Shown: one piece after another, positions 1 to 7,855 of the stretch
How the letters are laid out: each line of letters begins with the position of its first letter
Position numbering within the stretch: position 1 is the first letter of the stretch
NCBI GenBank assembly: GCA_944323045.1
Contig: CALUQX010000011.1
Span: 1 to 64,000, forward strand
Reading direction: 5' to 3'
DNA length: 64,000 nt
Source: Candidatus Gastranaerophilales bacterium
GTDB lineage: Bacteria; Cyanobacteriota; Vampirovibrionia; Gastranaerophilales; Gastranaerophilaceae
The notes under the pieces: model-generated
What the model was told of the DNA's origin: nothing
What the model saw: the letters and a program-made list of their open reading frames with translations, nothing else
Database searches by the model: none
Program-made: the position numbers and the translations under genes

Positions 1-98
1 ACCTAAGGCTGCGCCTTTTATGGGTTCTCATCCTCATCATACGCCAACAAAAAAACTCCCAGAAGGGAGTCTAATTTTATGGGGCGTCTGATGGGATT
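1..98. repeat. Direct repeat copy 1 carrying the tRNA-His 3' end and terminator
   Basis: This copy matches positions 257-354 at 96 of 98 bases; the two differences lie just outside the tRNA 3' end (78-79 versus 334-335). It contains a terminator-like hairpin (stem arms 55-60 and 65-70, preceded by a run of A, so it acts on the minus strand) and the last 19 bases of the tRNA-His gene (80-98). Beyond 98 the copies diverge at once. The repeat may extend left of the window edge. Confidence 0.9.
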
Positions 99-256
99 GT
101 CTTGCTCGGCGGCATTAAACGGGTCTTCGGTTGCCGCCTGCAATGCCTTCGGCATTTTGTCGGCAAGCCTGCGCCCTATCTTGACCATTTTGCAATAAAC
201 GGGTACGCTTACGCTTTCACCCTCTGCAAAATGGTCGCTCTTCCGTCTCGACTCGA
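99..256. other. GC-richer mosaic spacer between the two tRNA-His repeats
   Basis: This 158-base spacer is clearly richer in G+C than its surroundings and is built of small palindromes: a 12-base inverted repeat, gaccattttgca near 182-193 paired with its complement near 224-235, and a short hairpin aatgcc-ttc-ggcatt near 142-156. An open frame runs across it on the minus strand, but it also reads through both repeat copies and the tRNA end, so I do not call it a gene. It may be debris of an integration or duplication at the tRNA. Confidence 0.5.
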
Positions 257-354
257 ACCTAAGGCTGCGCCTTTTATGGGTTCTCATCCTCATCATACGC
301 CAACAAAAAAACTCCCAGAAGGGAGTCTAATTTAGTGGGGCGTCTGATGGGATT
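257..354. repeat. Direct repeat copy 2, overlapping the intact tRNA-His gene
   Basis: This is the second copy of the 98-base repeat. Here the terminal 19 bases belong to a complete tRNA-His gene (336-412), so this copy is probably the original and 1-98 the duplicate. A tRNA 3' end repeated about 256 bases away is what integrase attachment sites look like, but no integrase lies between the copies. Confidence 0.9.
305..326 (-). terminator. Terminator of tRNA-His
   Basis: On the minus strand the transcript leaving tRNA-His forms ACTCCC-TTCT-GGGAGT followed by a run of T (complement of the A run at 305-311). This is a standard rho-independent terminator 10 bases past the tRNA end. An identical copy lies at 49-70. 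Confidence 0.8.
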
Positions 355-412
355 CGAACCCATGCATATCGGAACCACAATCCGAGGTCTTAACCGCTTG
401 ACGACAGACGCC
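336..412 (-). tRNA. tRNA-His (anticodon GTG)
   Basis: Read on the minus strand, the 77-base gene folds into a full cloverleaf: the anticodon stem tcgga/tccga encloses loop TTGTGGT with anticodon GTG, and the T arm carries GGTTCGAATCC. The acceptor stem GCGTCTG/CAGACGC is preceded by an extra G that pairs with C73, the G-1 identity element of tRNA-His. CCA is encoded in the gene. Its 3' end is duplicated at 80-98. Confidence 0.96.
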
Positions 413-428
413 ATTTCGCTACAACTCT

Positions 429-456
429 ATCCTATCATAAAAATATTTTTTGTCCA
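429..456 (-). promoter_or_regulatory. Possible promoter for tRNA-His
   Basis: On the minus strand TGGACA (451-456) and TAGGAT (429-434) are separated by 16 bases, and the -10 element lies 16 bases before the tRNA 5' end. The fit to the sigma-70 consensus is moderate. Confidence 0.35.
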
Positions 457-544
457 GCTTATTTTTAACTTTAATCTTAATCTTTAAATTAATCCCAACG
501 ATGGTCTCTAATTTCATCACCTACTGTACCCACATATGCTAAAC

Positions 545-573
545 AAAAAGTCCCGCCATGAGCAGGACTTTTT
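545..573 (-). terminator. Terminator downstream of the rpaB-like gene
   Basis: The arms AAAAAGTCC and GGACTTTTT surround an 11-base loop, 21 bases past the stop of the response-regulator gene. It is symmetric and could work in both directions. Confidence 0.8.
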
Positions 574-593
574 ATATGTTATAAACCTATAAT

Positions 594-1343
594 TTAGCTT
601 ATACGCTGGAACATATACCCGATACCACGTGCTGTTAATATCAGCTCAGGATTTGCCGGATCTGTTTCTAATTTTGAACGCAATCTTGAGATATGTACGT
701 CAACTACGCGGGTGTCAATTCTGTGATCAGGCGGATATGCCCATACATGCTGTAATATCTCGTTTCTTGAAAATGCCTGACCTGAATTGTTCACAAGAAG
801 TTCTAACAGGCTGAATTCCATTCCCGTAAGTCTGATTCTTTCATTCTTTCTGAATACCTGACGACGGGCTGTATCTATCTTGATATTGCCTGTTGTTATT
901 ACATTCTTTGTAACCTTTCCAGCAGGAGTTACATTCTCTCTGTTATTTGTTCTTCTTAATACAGCTTTTACACGGGCTTCCAATTCCTTCGGCGAAAACG
1001 GTTTTATTACATAATCGTCCGCTCCTAATTCAAGACCCGTAATTCTTTCTGATACATCACCAAGTGCTGTTAATATAATAATCGGCACATCTGATGTTCT
1101 TCTTATCTCTCTGGTTACACCGTAACCGTCCATCTTTGGCATCATTACATCTAATACCACTAAATCAGGATTATATTTATTGAATGCATTTACGGCTTCT
1201 TCACCATCTGCAGCAGTATAGACATCATAGCCTGCCATTTTTAATCTGGTTTCCAAAATCCTTCTGATACTTGCTTCATCATCAGCTAACAATATTCGTT
1301 GACGATCTTCGGTTTCGTTAGCAATTTCAGTGTTCTCTGTCAT
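594..1343 (-). CDS. rpaB: OmpR/PhoB-family response regulator, RpaB-like
   Basis: This is a two-component response regulator of 249 residues: receiver domain at about 16-130 and winged-helix DNA-binding domain at about 150-248. The acidic pair D21-D22, phospho-acceptor D65 in VVLDVMMPK and the lysine in YVIKPFSPKELEAR are present. The segments DDEASIRRILETRL, LTGMEFSLLELLV and DTRVVDVHISRLR are, from memory, nearly those of cyanobacterial RpaB (Ycf27), which binds HLR1 promoters and controls light and redox stress genes. The start has an AAGGAAA site six bases upstream. No histidine kinase is adjacent; in Cyanobacteria the partner (Hik33/NblS) is also usually unlinked. The gene is monocistronic with its own terminator. 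What it regulates in a non-photosynthetic cell cannot be read from here. RpaA is the alternative assignment, but the C-terminal half favours RpaB. Confidence 0.88.
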   Translation of the reverse strand: MTENTEIANETEDRQRILLADDEASIRRILETRLKMAGYDVYTAADGEEAVNAFNKYNPDLVVLDVMMPKMDGYGVTREIRRTSDVPIIILTALGDVSERITGLELGADDYVIKPFSPKELEARVKAVLRRTNNRENVTPAGKVTKNVITTGNIKIDTARRQVFRKNERIRLTGMEFSLLELLVNNSGQAFSRNEILQHVWAYPPDHRIDTRVVDVHISRLRSKLETDPANPELILTARGIGYMFQRIS

Positions 1344-1517
1344 AGTCTTTTCCTTACTTTAATAAAAATCTTACACCACCAAATACTTCAAACAAACAAT
1401 TATTACAATATATTTATTTATTTTAAATTATTTGAATAATTATAACGATATATTAACCGAATTTTTCAAAAATTGCAAGCACTTTTTTGAAAAATTTTTC
1501 GATTGTTTTTTAAAAAA

Positions 1518-2255
1518 TTACGCAAATTGAGTTGCTATAATACTTTTGAATTTTTCCAAATCCTCAGCAGTGTCTATTCCGACAGGAATAAAATCCACAA
1601 CTGATGTTTTGATTCTCATGCCGTTTTGCAGTGCCCGCAACTGTTCCAGACTTTCTGTAAGTTCTAGCATTGACTGCGGCAATTCTGTCATCTTTAGCAA
1701 TGATTCACGTTTATATCCATAAATTCCTAAATGACCGTAAAATTTGGCATGCCCTTCATTACGTTCAAACGGAATCTTCGAACGCGAAAAATACAGTGCA
1801 TATCCATTGTTATCGACTACACATTTTACCAGATTAGGATTTTCAATATCTTTTTTATCCATTAAAGGGCGGATTAATGTAGAAATATCTGCATTACTGT
1901 CATCTCGCACATTTTTTATAACTTCATCAATACTTTCTGATTTAATCAGAGGTTCATCGCCCTGAAGATTTACAATAAATTCAATTTCTGGATGACGTTT
2001 TACGACTTCTGCAATACGGTCACTGCCGCTATTATGATGATCTGAGGTCATTTCTGCCTCTGCACCAAACATCAATACTGTATTATATATTTCCTCATTA
2101 TCCGTTGCAATAATGACTCTGTCCGCATAATTGGCTTTCACAGCCTTTTCAAATACCCACTGTATTATCGGTTTGCCGTTAACTTCTATTAATGGTTTAC
2201 CCTTTAATCTGCTTGAACCGTATCTTGCCGGTATTATAATAGCTGTTTGTCCCAT
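1518..2255 (-). CDS. kdsB: 3-deoxy-manno-octulosonate cytidylyltransferase
   Basis: KdsB activates Kdo with CTP to CMP-Kdo for lipopolysaccharide inner core synthesis in the cytoplasm. At 245 residues it has the usual length. The N-terminal IIPARYGSSRLKGKPL loop binds the nucleotide, and LQGDEPL carries the metal-binding aspartate. The start is supported by AGGAG eight bases upstream. It is the third gene after accA and prmA on the same strand, with 30 bases separating it from prmA, so it may share their transcript. Its presence implies a Gram-negative outer membrane with Kdo. Confidence 0.95.
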   Translation of the reverse strand: MGQTAIIIPARYGSSRLKGKPLIEVNGKPIIQWVFEKAVKANYADRVIIATDNEEIYNTVLMFGAEAEMTSDHHNSGSDRIAEVVKRHPEIEFIVNLQGDEPLIKSESIDEVIKNVRDDSNADISTLIRPLMDKKDIENPNLVKCVVDNNGYALYFSRSKIPFERNEGHAKFYGHLGIYGYKRESLLKMTELPQSMLELTESLEQLRALQNGMRIKTSVVDFIPVGIDTAEDLEKFKSIIATQFA

Positions 2256-2285
2256 ATTTTTCTCCTAACAATTTTTAAATTAACT

Positions 2286-3182
2286 TTATTTTTGCACGAT
2301 TAATGCAACCCACTGATTTTGGTGCGCCTCTTCAATGAGTTTTAAATTATTTGCACTTATTGCCTCAAGTACAACATCCTTTTTCTCATCAAGAATACCG
2401 CTTAAGACAATATATGCCCCATCTTTCATAATGTTTTTTAAATCACCCATTATAGCGGCTAATACATTATGCAAAATATTTGCAAGCACAAAATCATATT
2501 TTTCTGTAAGTTTATCTGCTGTATTTAATTCAAATGTACATTGAACATTATTTTTAAGCGCATTTTCTTTAGCAACATCAATAACAGTTTCATCGTTATC
2601 GCAGCCGTAAACATATTGTGCACCGAATTTTTTTGCACAAATTGCGAGAATGCCGGATCCTGTACCTATATCAGCGACTTTAGCATTTAACGGCATATAT
2701 TTTTCTATTGCTTTCATACACAACTGAGTTGTAGAATGAGTGCCTGTTCCAAATGCACAACCTGGCTCCAGCCTTATTATAATTTCATCCGGTTTCTGAG
2801 TATAATCAAACCAGTCCGGTACAACAACAATTCTATCGGAAACTCTTGTTATATCCCACTTTTCCTTCCATTTTTTTGACCAGTCCTGATTTTCACACTC
2901 TATTACCTTGCATTCAAAAGACCCTGTTTCATCATCAGAAAGCCCGCGAGTCTGCAATGTATTTTTCATGCCGGACACAATATCAGAAATTTGTTCAGGT
3001 GATTTTTCGTCTTTTATGAATACTCTGAGCGTTCCTTCTGTTGTTGATATCATTTCAAGGTCTTTGTAAGTTTCTTCAGCAAGTACAACGCCTTCACAGT
3101 AGAATGTTTCAAAACACATTTCTGAAACAATATCTTCAATGTCAGGATTAATTTTTATTTGTAATTCAAAATAGTCAGCCAT
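2286..3182 (-). CDS. prmA: Ribosomal protein L11 methyltransferase
   Basis: PrmA methylates ribosomal protein L11 with S-adenosylmethionine. The protein has 298 residues, the family's normal size, with an N-terminal substrate-binding domain and a Rossmann methyltransferase domain showing DIGTGSGIL (SAM loop) and LANIL (catalytic motif). The start codon overlaps the accA stop by one base (TAATG), so the gene is translationally coupled to accA. Confidence 0.93.
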   Translation of the reverse strand: MADYFELQIKINPDIEDIVSEMCFETFYCEGVVLAEETYKDLEMISTTEGTLRVFIKDEKSPEQISDIVSGMKNTLQTRGLSDDETGSFECKVIECENQDWSKKWKEKWDITRVSDRIVVVPDWFDYTQKPDEIIIRLEPGCAFGTGTHSTTQLCMKAIEKYMPLNAKVADIGTGSGILAICAKKFGAQYVYGCDNDETVIDVAKENALKNNVQCTFELNTADKLTEKYDFVLANILHNVLAAIMGDLKNIMKDGAYIVLSGILDEKKDVVLEAISANNLKLIEEAHQNQWVALIVQK

Positions 3183-4135
3183 TATTCTAAGAAAGCACCC
3201 ATTTTTCTGAATTTTTCATAACGTTTATTTTTTAACTCATCAACGGATAATTTAGATAATTCATCTAAACTTTCGAGAATTGTTTTTTTCATTTCTGCAG
3301 AAATAGCATCATAATCAACATGAGCACCGCCTAAAGGTTCTTTTATTTCCCCGTCGATAATATCAAATTTCATCAAATCCGGAGCCGTGATTTTCAAAGC
3401 ATCAGCCGCATCACTTGCGCGGGAAGCATCACGCCAGAGGATAGAAGCACAGCCTTCAGGAGAAATAACCGTATAATAAGCATGCTCTAATAAGAATACT
3501 TTATCTGCTACCGCCAGTCCTAAAGCCCCTCCGGAACAGCCTTCGCCGGATATAATTGCGATAACCGGAACTTTTAGTTTTGCCATATCACGGAGGTTAA
3601 CGGCAATTGCACGCCCCTGATTGGTTTCTTCGGCACTTATACCAGGATAAGCCCCTGGAGTATCAATAATTGTTACAATAGGAATATTAAACTTGCTGGC
3701 ATGTTTGAACAGTCTTAAGGCTTTTCTGTACCCTTGAGGCTGCGGCATGCCAAAGTTATATTCAAGGTTTTCTTTGGTTGATTTACCTTTCATTGTTCCG
3801 ATAATCATAACCGGTTTACCGTCTATTTTTGCAAGCCCGCCGATTATTGCGCGGTCATCCATGCCGTCACGGTCTCCGTGCAATTCTATAAAATCTGTGC
3901 AGATACGATGAACATAATCCAAAAAGTTTGGACGTTCAGGATGTCTGGCAATCTGCATTTTCTGGGAAGGCTTAAGATTAGCGTACAATTCGCGTCTGTA
4001 ATCGTCTGCCTGCTGTTCAAATGTTTCTATTTCTTTATTTAAATCCATGCCGGATTCCAGACTAATTTTTTTCAATTCTTCAATTTTCTCCTGAATTTCT
4101 GCAATTGGTTTTTCAAAATCCAAAACTGCTGTCAT
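3182..4135 (-). CDS. accA: Acetyl-CoA carboxylase carboxyltransferase subunit alpha
   Basis: AccA forms with AccD the carboxyltransferase that moves carboxyl from carboxybiotin to acetyl-CoA, the first step of fatty-acid synthesis. The 317 residues match the family length. Typical stretches are GDRDGMDDRAIIGG, the TPGAYPG loop and GEGCSGGALG, which builds the oxyanion hole. The start has GAGGT eight bases upstream and lies 21 bases after accD, so both subunits come from one transcript. Confidence 0.97.
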   Translation of the reverse strand: MTAVLDFEKPIAEIQEKIEELKKISLESGMDLNKEIETFEQQADDYRRELYANLKPSQKMQIARHPERPNFLDYVHRICTDFIELHGDRDGMDDRAIIGGLAKIDGKPVMIIGTMKGKSTKENLEYNFGMPQPQGYRKALRLFKHASKFNIPIVTIIDTPGAYPGISAEETNQGRAIAVNLRDMAKLKVPVIAIISGEGCSGGALGLAVADKVFLLEHAYYTVISPEGCASILWRDASRASDAADALKITAPDLMKFDIIDGEIKEPLGGAHVDYDAISAEMKKTILESLDELSKLSVDELKNKRYEKFRKMGAFLE

Positions 4136-4156
4136 TATTTTTACCTCATATAAGTC

Positions 4157-5029
4157 TTAATTTTGTGTTTCGTGCATAGAAAGTATGTTAGAGAGAATAT
4201 TTCTCAAATCTTTTCTTGCTGCAACAACATCAACCTGCCCGTATTTCATCAGATATTCGGCGGTTTGGAAGTCTGACGGGAGTTTCTGGCGGATTGTTTG
4301 TTCAATAACACGCCGTCCTGCAAACCCTATTCTTGCGCCCTGTTCAGCGACTATAATATCACCCAGCATGCCAAAACTTGCCGTAACTCCGCCAAAAGTC
4401 GGTTCTGTTAGCAGGTTTATGTACAAAAGTCCTTCATCGTCTAATCGAGAACAAGCGCAGGAAGTTTTTGCCATCTGCATCAAACTCAAAGCGCTTTCCT
4501 GCATTCTGGCACCGCCAGAGGAAGTTATTGCAAGAACAGGTAATCTTTGTTCTATTGCTTTTTCTATAATTTTTGTAACTTTTTCTCCTACAACACTACC
4601 CATTGAGCCGCCCATAAAATCAAAATCCATAACTGCAGTTGCGACTTTATGACCTTCAATTTGAGCAATACCGGTTACTACTGCATCATTCAGACCTGTT
4701 TTTTTCTGTGCTTTCTCAAGTCTGTCTTTATAAGATTCTGTATCCACAAATTCCAGCGGGTCTGTTGGTTTTATGTTAGAAAAAAGTTCTTCAAATGAAC
4801 CTTCATCAAATAATTGTGCAATTCTTTTTCTCGCATTTATTCTAAAATGGTAGTCACATACCGGACAAACCATCATATTATCTTCCAAATCTTTTTTAAG
4901 AAGCTGGGCATCACAGTGAACACATTTTGTCCAAAGATCCGGATCCATATCAATTTCGACACGCGCTTCCATTGCACGGCGCTGAATTTGTGCTTCTTTA
5001 CGTTTTTCAAACCAATCTTGAATTGTCAT
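4157..5029 (-). CDS. accD: Acetyl-CoA carboxylase carboxyltransferase subunit beta
   Basis: AccD is the zinc-ribbon subunit of the carboxyltransferase. Four cysteines in two CxxC pairs (C36/C39 and C55/C58) form the ribbon, and SSGGARMQES is the acyl-CoA site. The length of 290 residues is normal. It is the first gene of accD-accA-prmA-kdsB on the minus strand. The 97-base gap upstream, shared with the protease gene, should hold the promoter, but I see no clear elements. Confidence 0.97.
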   Translation of the reverse strand: MTIQDWFEKRKEAQIQRRAMEARVEIDMDPDLWTKCVHCDAQLLKKDLEDNMMVCPVCDYHFRINARKRIAQLFDEGSFEELFSNIKPTDPLEFVDTESYKDRLEKAQKKTGLNDAVVTGIAQIEGHKVATAVMDFDFMGGSMGSVVGEKVTKIIEKAIEQRLPVLAITSSGGARMQESALSLMQMAKTSCACSRLDDEGLLYINLLTEPTFGGVTASFGMLGDIIVAEQGARIGFAGRRVIEQTIRQKLPSDFQTAEYLMKYGQVDVVAARKDLRNILSNILSMHETQN

Positions 5030-5126
5030 ATTATCAAATCCCTATCAAAAAATTTTAGTATTTAATATAAAATCATATATTAATTACAAATATATTATAG
5101 CGCAAAAATAAAAGTTGGCAATAATG

Positions 5127-5909
5127 CTAATCTTTCTTTGGAGGATTACGGAAAAATTTGCGCATTTCTTCTGAGATAGAAACATTTTGCAGCGCGACAT
5201 GATATTTACGTATAAGCGCTATATTTTCCTGTTCTTCAAGCAAATCGCGTTTAGGAATTTTTACTGAATTTTTAACTTTTTCAAATTCTGTCGGGGATGT
5301 TTTTGTCATAATTTTTGTAACAATTTCATCTAAATCGCTGCCTCCGACGCCGTATTTTGATGCAATTTCTGCAGTTGTTGCGCCCTGAGGAAAATTATAC
5401 AGCCATTTGAGGGTTAATTTATCGCCTTTGGAAATATGTATAATTCCTTTTTGATGCGGAGTGTACATAATATCCGCTTTGTTGTGGCTGTGTCCGAGTC
5501 CTACAGCATGTCCTATCTCGTGCAGAATTGTATGATAAACTTCATTTTCATCCATGTAATCGCTGTGGACAAGTCCTTCTGTCAACCCTATTGAAACTTC
5601 TGCGCCATAGAGTCTATTAGAAGAGTCATAGCTGAAATAACAATACCCGAGTGCTTTACGTTCAACTCTTTTCCAATCAATATTCACATTACTTTCAAGC
5701 AGGGTCTGCACTATCTGAAACTTAATTCTGCCTTCTGATGCCTTCTGCCATTCATCCAGTGCACGTCTCACCATCTGATTATAGCGGTAATCCTGTCCCT
5801 GTTTTGAATAAAACTTCATAGGAGCAATATAGACTTTCAACGGCATAAATGTCCAGCGCATTAATCTGCCATTCTTTAATGATTCTGAAAGATAGGTATG
5901 TTTTTGCAT
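5127..5909 (-). CDS. Matrixin-like zinc metalloprotease
   Basis: The zinc motif HEIGHAVGLGH and the following DIMY Met-turn identify a metzincin of the matrixin/M10A type. The protein has 260 residues from the ATG at 5909, which I prefer. A TTG start at 5963 would add 18 mostly hydrophobic residues (MYMLYILEILIFL), and these could be a membrane anchor or signal. Neither start has a good Shine-Dalgarno site. Substrate and location are unknown. The C-terminal part after the Met-turn (about 90 residues, charged) has no recognisable domain. It is divergent from ybaB-recR. Confidence 0.78.
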   Translation of the reverse strand: MQKHTYLSESLKNGRLMRWTFMPLKVYIAPMKFYSKQGQDYRYNQMVRRALDEWQKASEGRIKFQIVQTLLESNVNIDWKRVERKALGYCYFSYDSSNRLYGAEVSIGLTEGLVHSDYMDENEVYHTILHEIGHAVGLGHSHNKADIMYTPHQKGIIHISKGDKLTLKWLYNFPQGATTAEIASKYGVGGSDLDEIVTKIMTKTSPTEFEKVKNSVKIPKRDLLEEQENIALIRKYHVALQNVSISEEMRKFFRNPPKKD

Positions 5910-5986
5910 ATTTTTATTGTATACTAAAAATATAAGAATTTCTAATATGTAAAGCATGTACAATCAGACTATGGAGGATTTATTAA

Positions 5987-6319
5987 ATGAACATTATGCA
6001 AATGATGAAGCAGGCACAAAATTTACAAAAGAAATTAAAAGATACACAGGCTGAACTTGCAAATATCGAGATTACCGGAGAAGCTGCAGGCGGCGCTGTT
6101 AAAGTTATCTGTGACGGACAGGGAAAATTTAAATCAATTAAACTTGCTCCTGAAGCAGTAAATTCTGAAAATCCGTCTTCTGTTGACTCTGAATCTATTG
6201 AAATGCTCGAAGATATCATTACTTCTGCTATTCAACAGGCAAGCGACAAAGCAACAAAACAGATGGAAGAAAAAATGAAAGCCGTAACAGGCGGACTTAA
6301 TATTCCGGGACTGTTCTAA
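5987..6319 (+). CDS. ybaB: YbaB/EbfC nucleoid-associated protein
   Basis: This small DNA-binding protein of 110 residues has the family's N-terminal coiled coil (MMKQAQNLQKKLKDTQAELA) and the central GGAVKVICDGQGKFKSIKL strand segment. A strong GGAGG lies before the start. Its stop overlaps the recR start (TAATG). The ybaB-recR pairing is widespread in bacteria and supports both calls. Confidence 0.95.
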   Translation: MNIMQMMKQAQNLQKKLKDTQAELANIEITGEAAGGAVKVICDGQGKFKSIKLAPEAVNSENPSSVDSESIEMLEDIITSAIQQASDKATKQMEEKMKAVTGGLNIPGLF

Positions 6320-6915
6320 TGATTTATCCAAAATCAATCGCCACACTCATAGAACATTTCCAAAAATTTCCGTCTGTCGGACCTAAATCCGCACAGCGTA
6401 TGGCATTTTATCTTTTAAGAATGCCTATGAGTGAGGTGCAAAAATTTGCACAAAGTATTATTGAAGCAAAGCAAAATACGCATACATGTGAAATTTGCTT
6501 TAATTTATCTTCAACAAGTCCGTGCGAAATATGCCAGTCTCCAAAACGCGACCGCTCAACAATTTGTGTGGTTGCCGAGACTAAAGATTTAATCGCTATT
6601 GAAAAAACTAATGAATACAAAGGGCTTTATCATGTTCTTCAAGGAGTAATCTCTCCAATGGACGGCATCGGGGCTGACGATATCAGGATTAAAGAATTAT
6701 TAAACCGGTTAACAAATTCTGAAGTTAAAGAAATTATCATAGCACTTAGTCCATCTGTAGAAGGTGAAGCAACCAGTCTTTACCTGAGCAAACTGATAAA
6801 ACCCTTTGGTATTAAAATTTCCCGCATAGCATTCGGGCTGCCTGTCGGCTCTGATCTTGAGTACGCTGATGAAATAACAATCGCTAAAGCCATTGAAGGC
6901 AGAAGAGAATTGTAA
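6319..6915 (+). CDS. recR: Recombination mediator protein RecR
   Basis: RecR acts with RecF and RecO to load RecA on gapped DNA. Its 198 residues show the N-terminal helix-hairpin-helix (FPSVGPKSAQRMAFYLL), a four-cysteine zinc finger (CEIC...CEIC) and a Toprim domain beginning ICVVAETKDL. It is coupled to ybaB by a one-base overlap. Confidence 0.96.
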   Translation: MIYPKSIATLIEHFQKFPSVGPKSAQRMAFYLLRMPMSEVQKFAQSIIEAKQNTHTCEICFNLSSTSPCEICQSPKRDRSTICVVAETKDLIAIEKTNEYKGLYHVLQGVISPMDGIGADDIRIKELLNRLTNSEVKEIIIALSPSVEGEATSLYLSKLIKPFGIKISRIAFGLPVGSDLEYADEITIAKAIEGRREL

Positions 6916-6952
6916 TTTTTTGTAACAAATACACTTATTTTTTTTAAAGTTT

Positions 6953-6981
6953 TTGACAGATTTCCCGATATACTTTACTAT
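6953..6981 (+). promoter_or_regulatory. Promoter of the prepilin gene at 7025
   Basis: A perfect -35 TTGACA (6953-6958) is followed, 17 bases later, by TACTAT (6976-6981); TATAAA at 6979-6984 is an alternative -10. It lies 43 bases before the coding start. Confidence 0.55.
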
Positions 6982-7024
6982 AAACATAATGTTTTCGTAT
7001 GTATTAAGGGGCTAATGAATAAGT

Positions 7025-7717
7025 ATGAGGACAAAAAACGCATTCACATTGGCAGAAACTTTAGTAGCACTTGCGATTATAGGAGTGCTTGCATCAATCA
7101 CCATCCCGTCAATTGTAAATAGTTATAATAAAGTAGTTTATCAGGTTAAATTGAGAAAAATTTATGCAGTCCTTGCTCAGATTTCTCAGTATGCGGTAGC
7201 TGATTATGGTGAAATGTCATATACAGACTTTTACGACGGAAGTTCTGAAAAAGTGCAGGAATGGTATTCCAATTACATGAAACCTTATTTAAAAATTGAC
7301 AAAGAATGTTTTGACGAATCCGGCTGCTGGGCGGATGAGGTTAAGCATTTAAACGGTGATGAAGTGAGCAACCTTACTGCACGCGGTATTGGCGGCAATA
7401 TAGTAACATTCCGCACGCTGGACGGCACATTGTTCAATGCAGACGGCAATGTCCCTGAAGACCTTAATAATTTATTCGGTATAGATTCTGATGTGGATGG
7501 ATTAGTTCTGCATGTTGATTTAAACGGAATTAAAGGTCCTAATATTATCGGCAAAGATATCTTTGTATTTGTTTATACAAACAAGGGATTTGTGCCTGCC
7601 GGTAATGATAGAGACAAAGATTTTGTTGAGCAGGAATGTTCTGAAGACGGCGCCGGCATTATGTGTGCATCTAAAATAGCACGAAACAACTGGAAATTTG
7701 GTGACGAAAACTTGTAA
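7025..7717 (+). CDS. Type IV pilin-like / type II pseudopilin-like prepilin
   Basis: The N-terminus KNAFTLAETLVALAIIGVLA is a class III prepilin signal: a short charged leader, cleavage before Phe, Glu at +5 and a hydrophobic helix. The residue before the cut is Ala instead of the usual Gly. The protein has 230 residues; the globular part contains DLNGIKGPNIIGKDIF, also seen in the two other prepilins here, and cysteines near the C-terminus (EQECSEDGAGIMC). AAGGGG 14 bases upstream is a distant ribosome site. It probably builds a pilus or secretion pseudopilus, assembled by genes outside the window. Confidence 0.85.
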   Translation: MRTKNAFTLAETLVALAIIGVLASITIPSIVNSYNKVVYQVKLRKIYAVLAQISQYAVADYGEMSYTDFYDGSSEKVQEWYSNYMKPYLKIDKECFDESGCWADEVKHLNGDEVSNLTARGIGGNIVTFRTLDGTLFNADGNVPEDLNNLFGIDSDVDGLVLHVDLNGIKGPNIIGKDIFVFVYTNKGFVPAGNDRDKDFVEQECSEDGAGIMCASKIARNNWKFGDENL

Positions 7718-7855
7718 TATTATTCTGTCAGTGGTATAACGTTGTTTGTAGTTAGTTAGGGGGATCCACCCCGGGGGCAAATGTTTATTTAAGTGTTGTT
7801 AATTAAACAAAGATTTGCCGTAAAAACCCAAAAGGATAAGAAAGGATATTCTTGT

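Noticed and set aside
18-296. Open frame on the minus strand across the repeat mosaic
   Set aside because: It reads through both repeat copies, the terminator and the tRNA 3' end and has no ribosome site; typical spurious frame in repeats.
7718-7855. T-box or riboswitch before thrS
   Set aside because: There is a GC patch but no specifier-like stem order or terminator/antiterminator pair before the gene.
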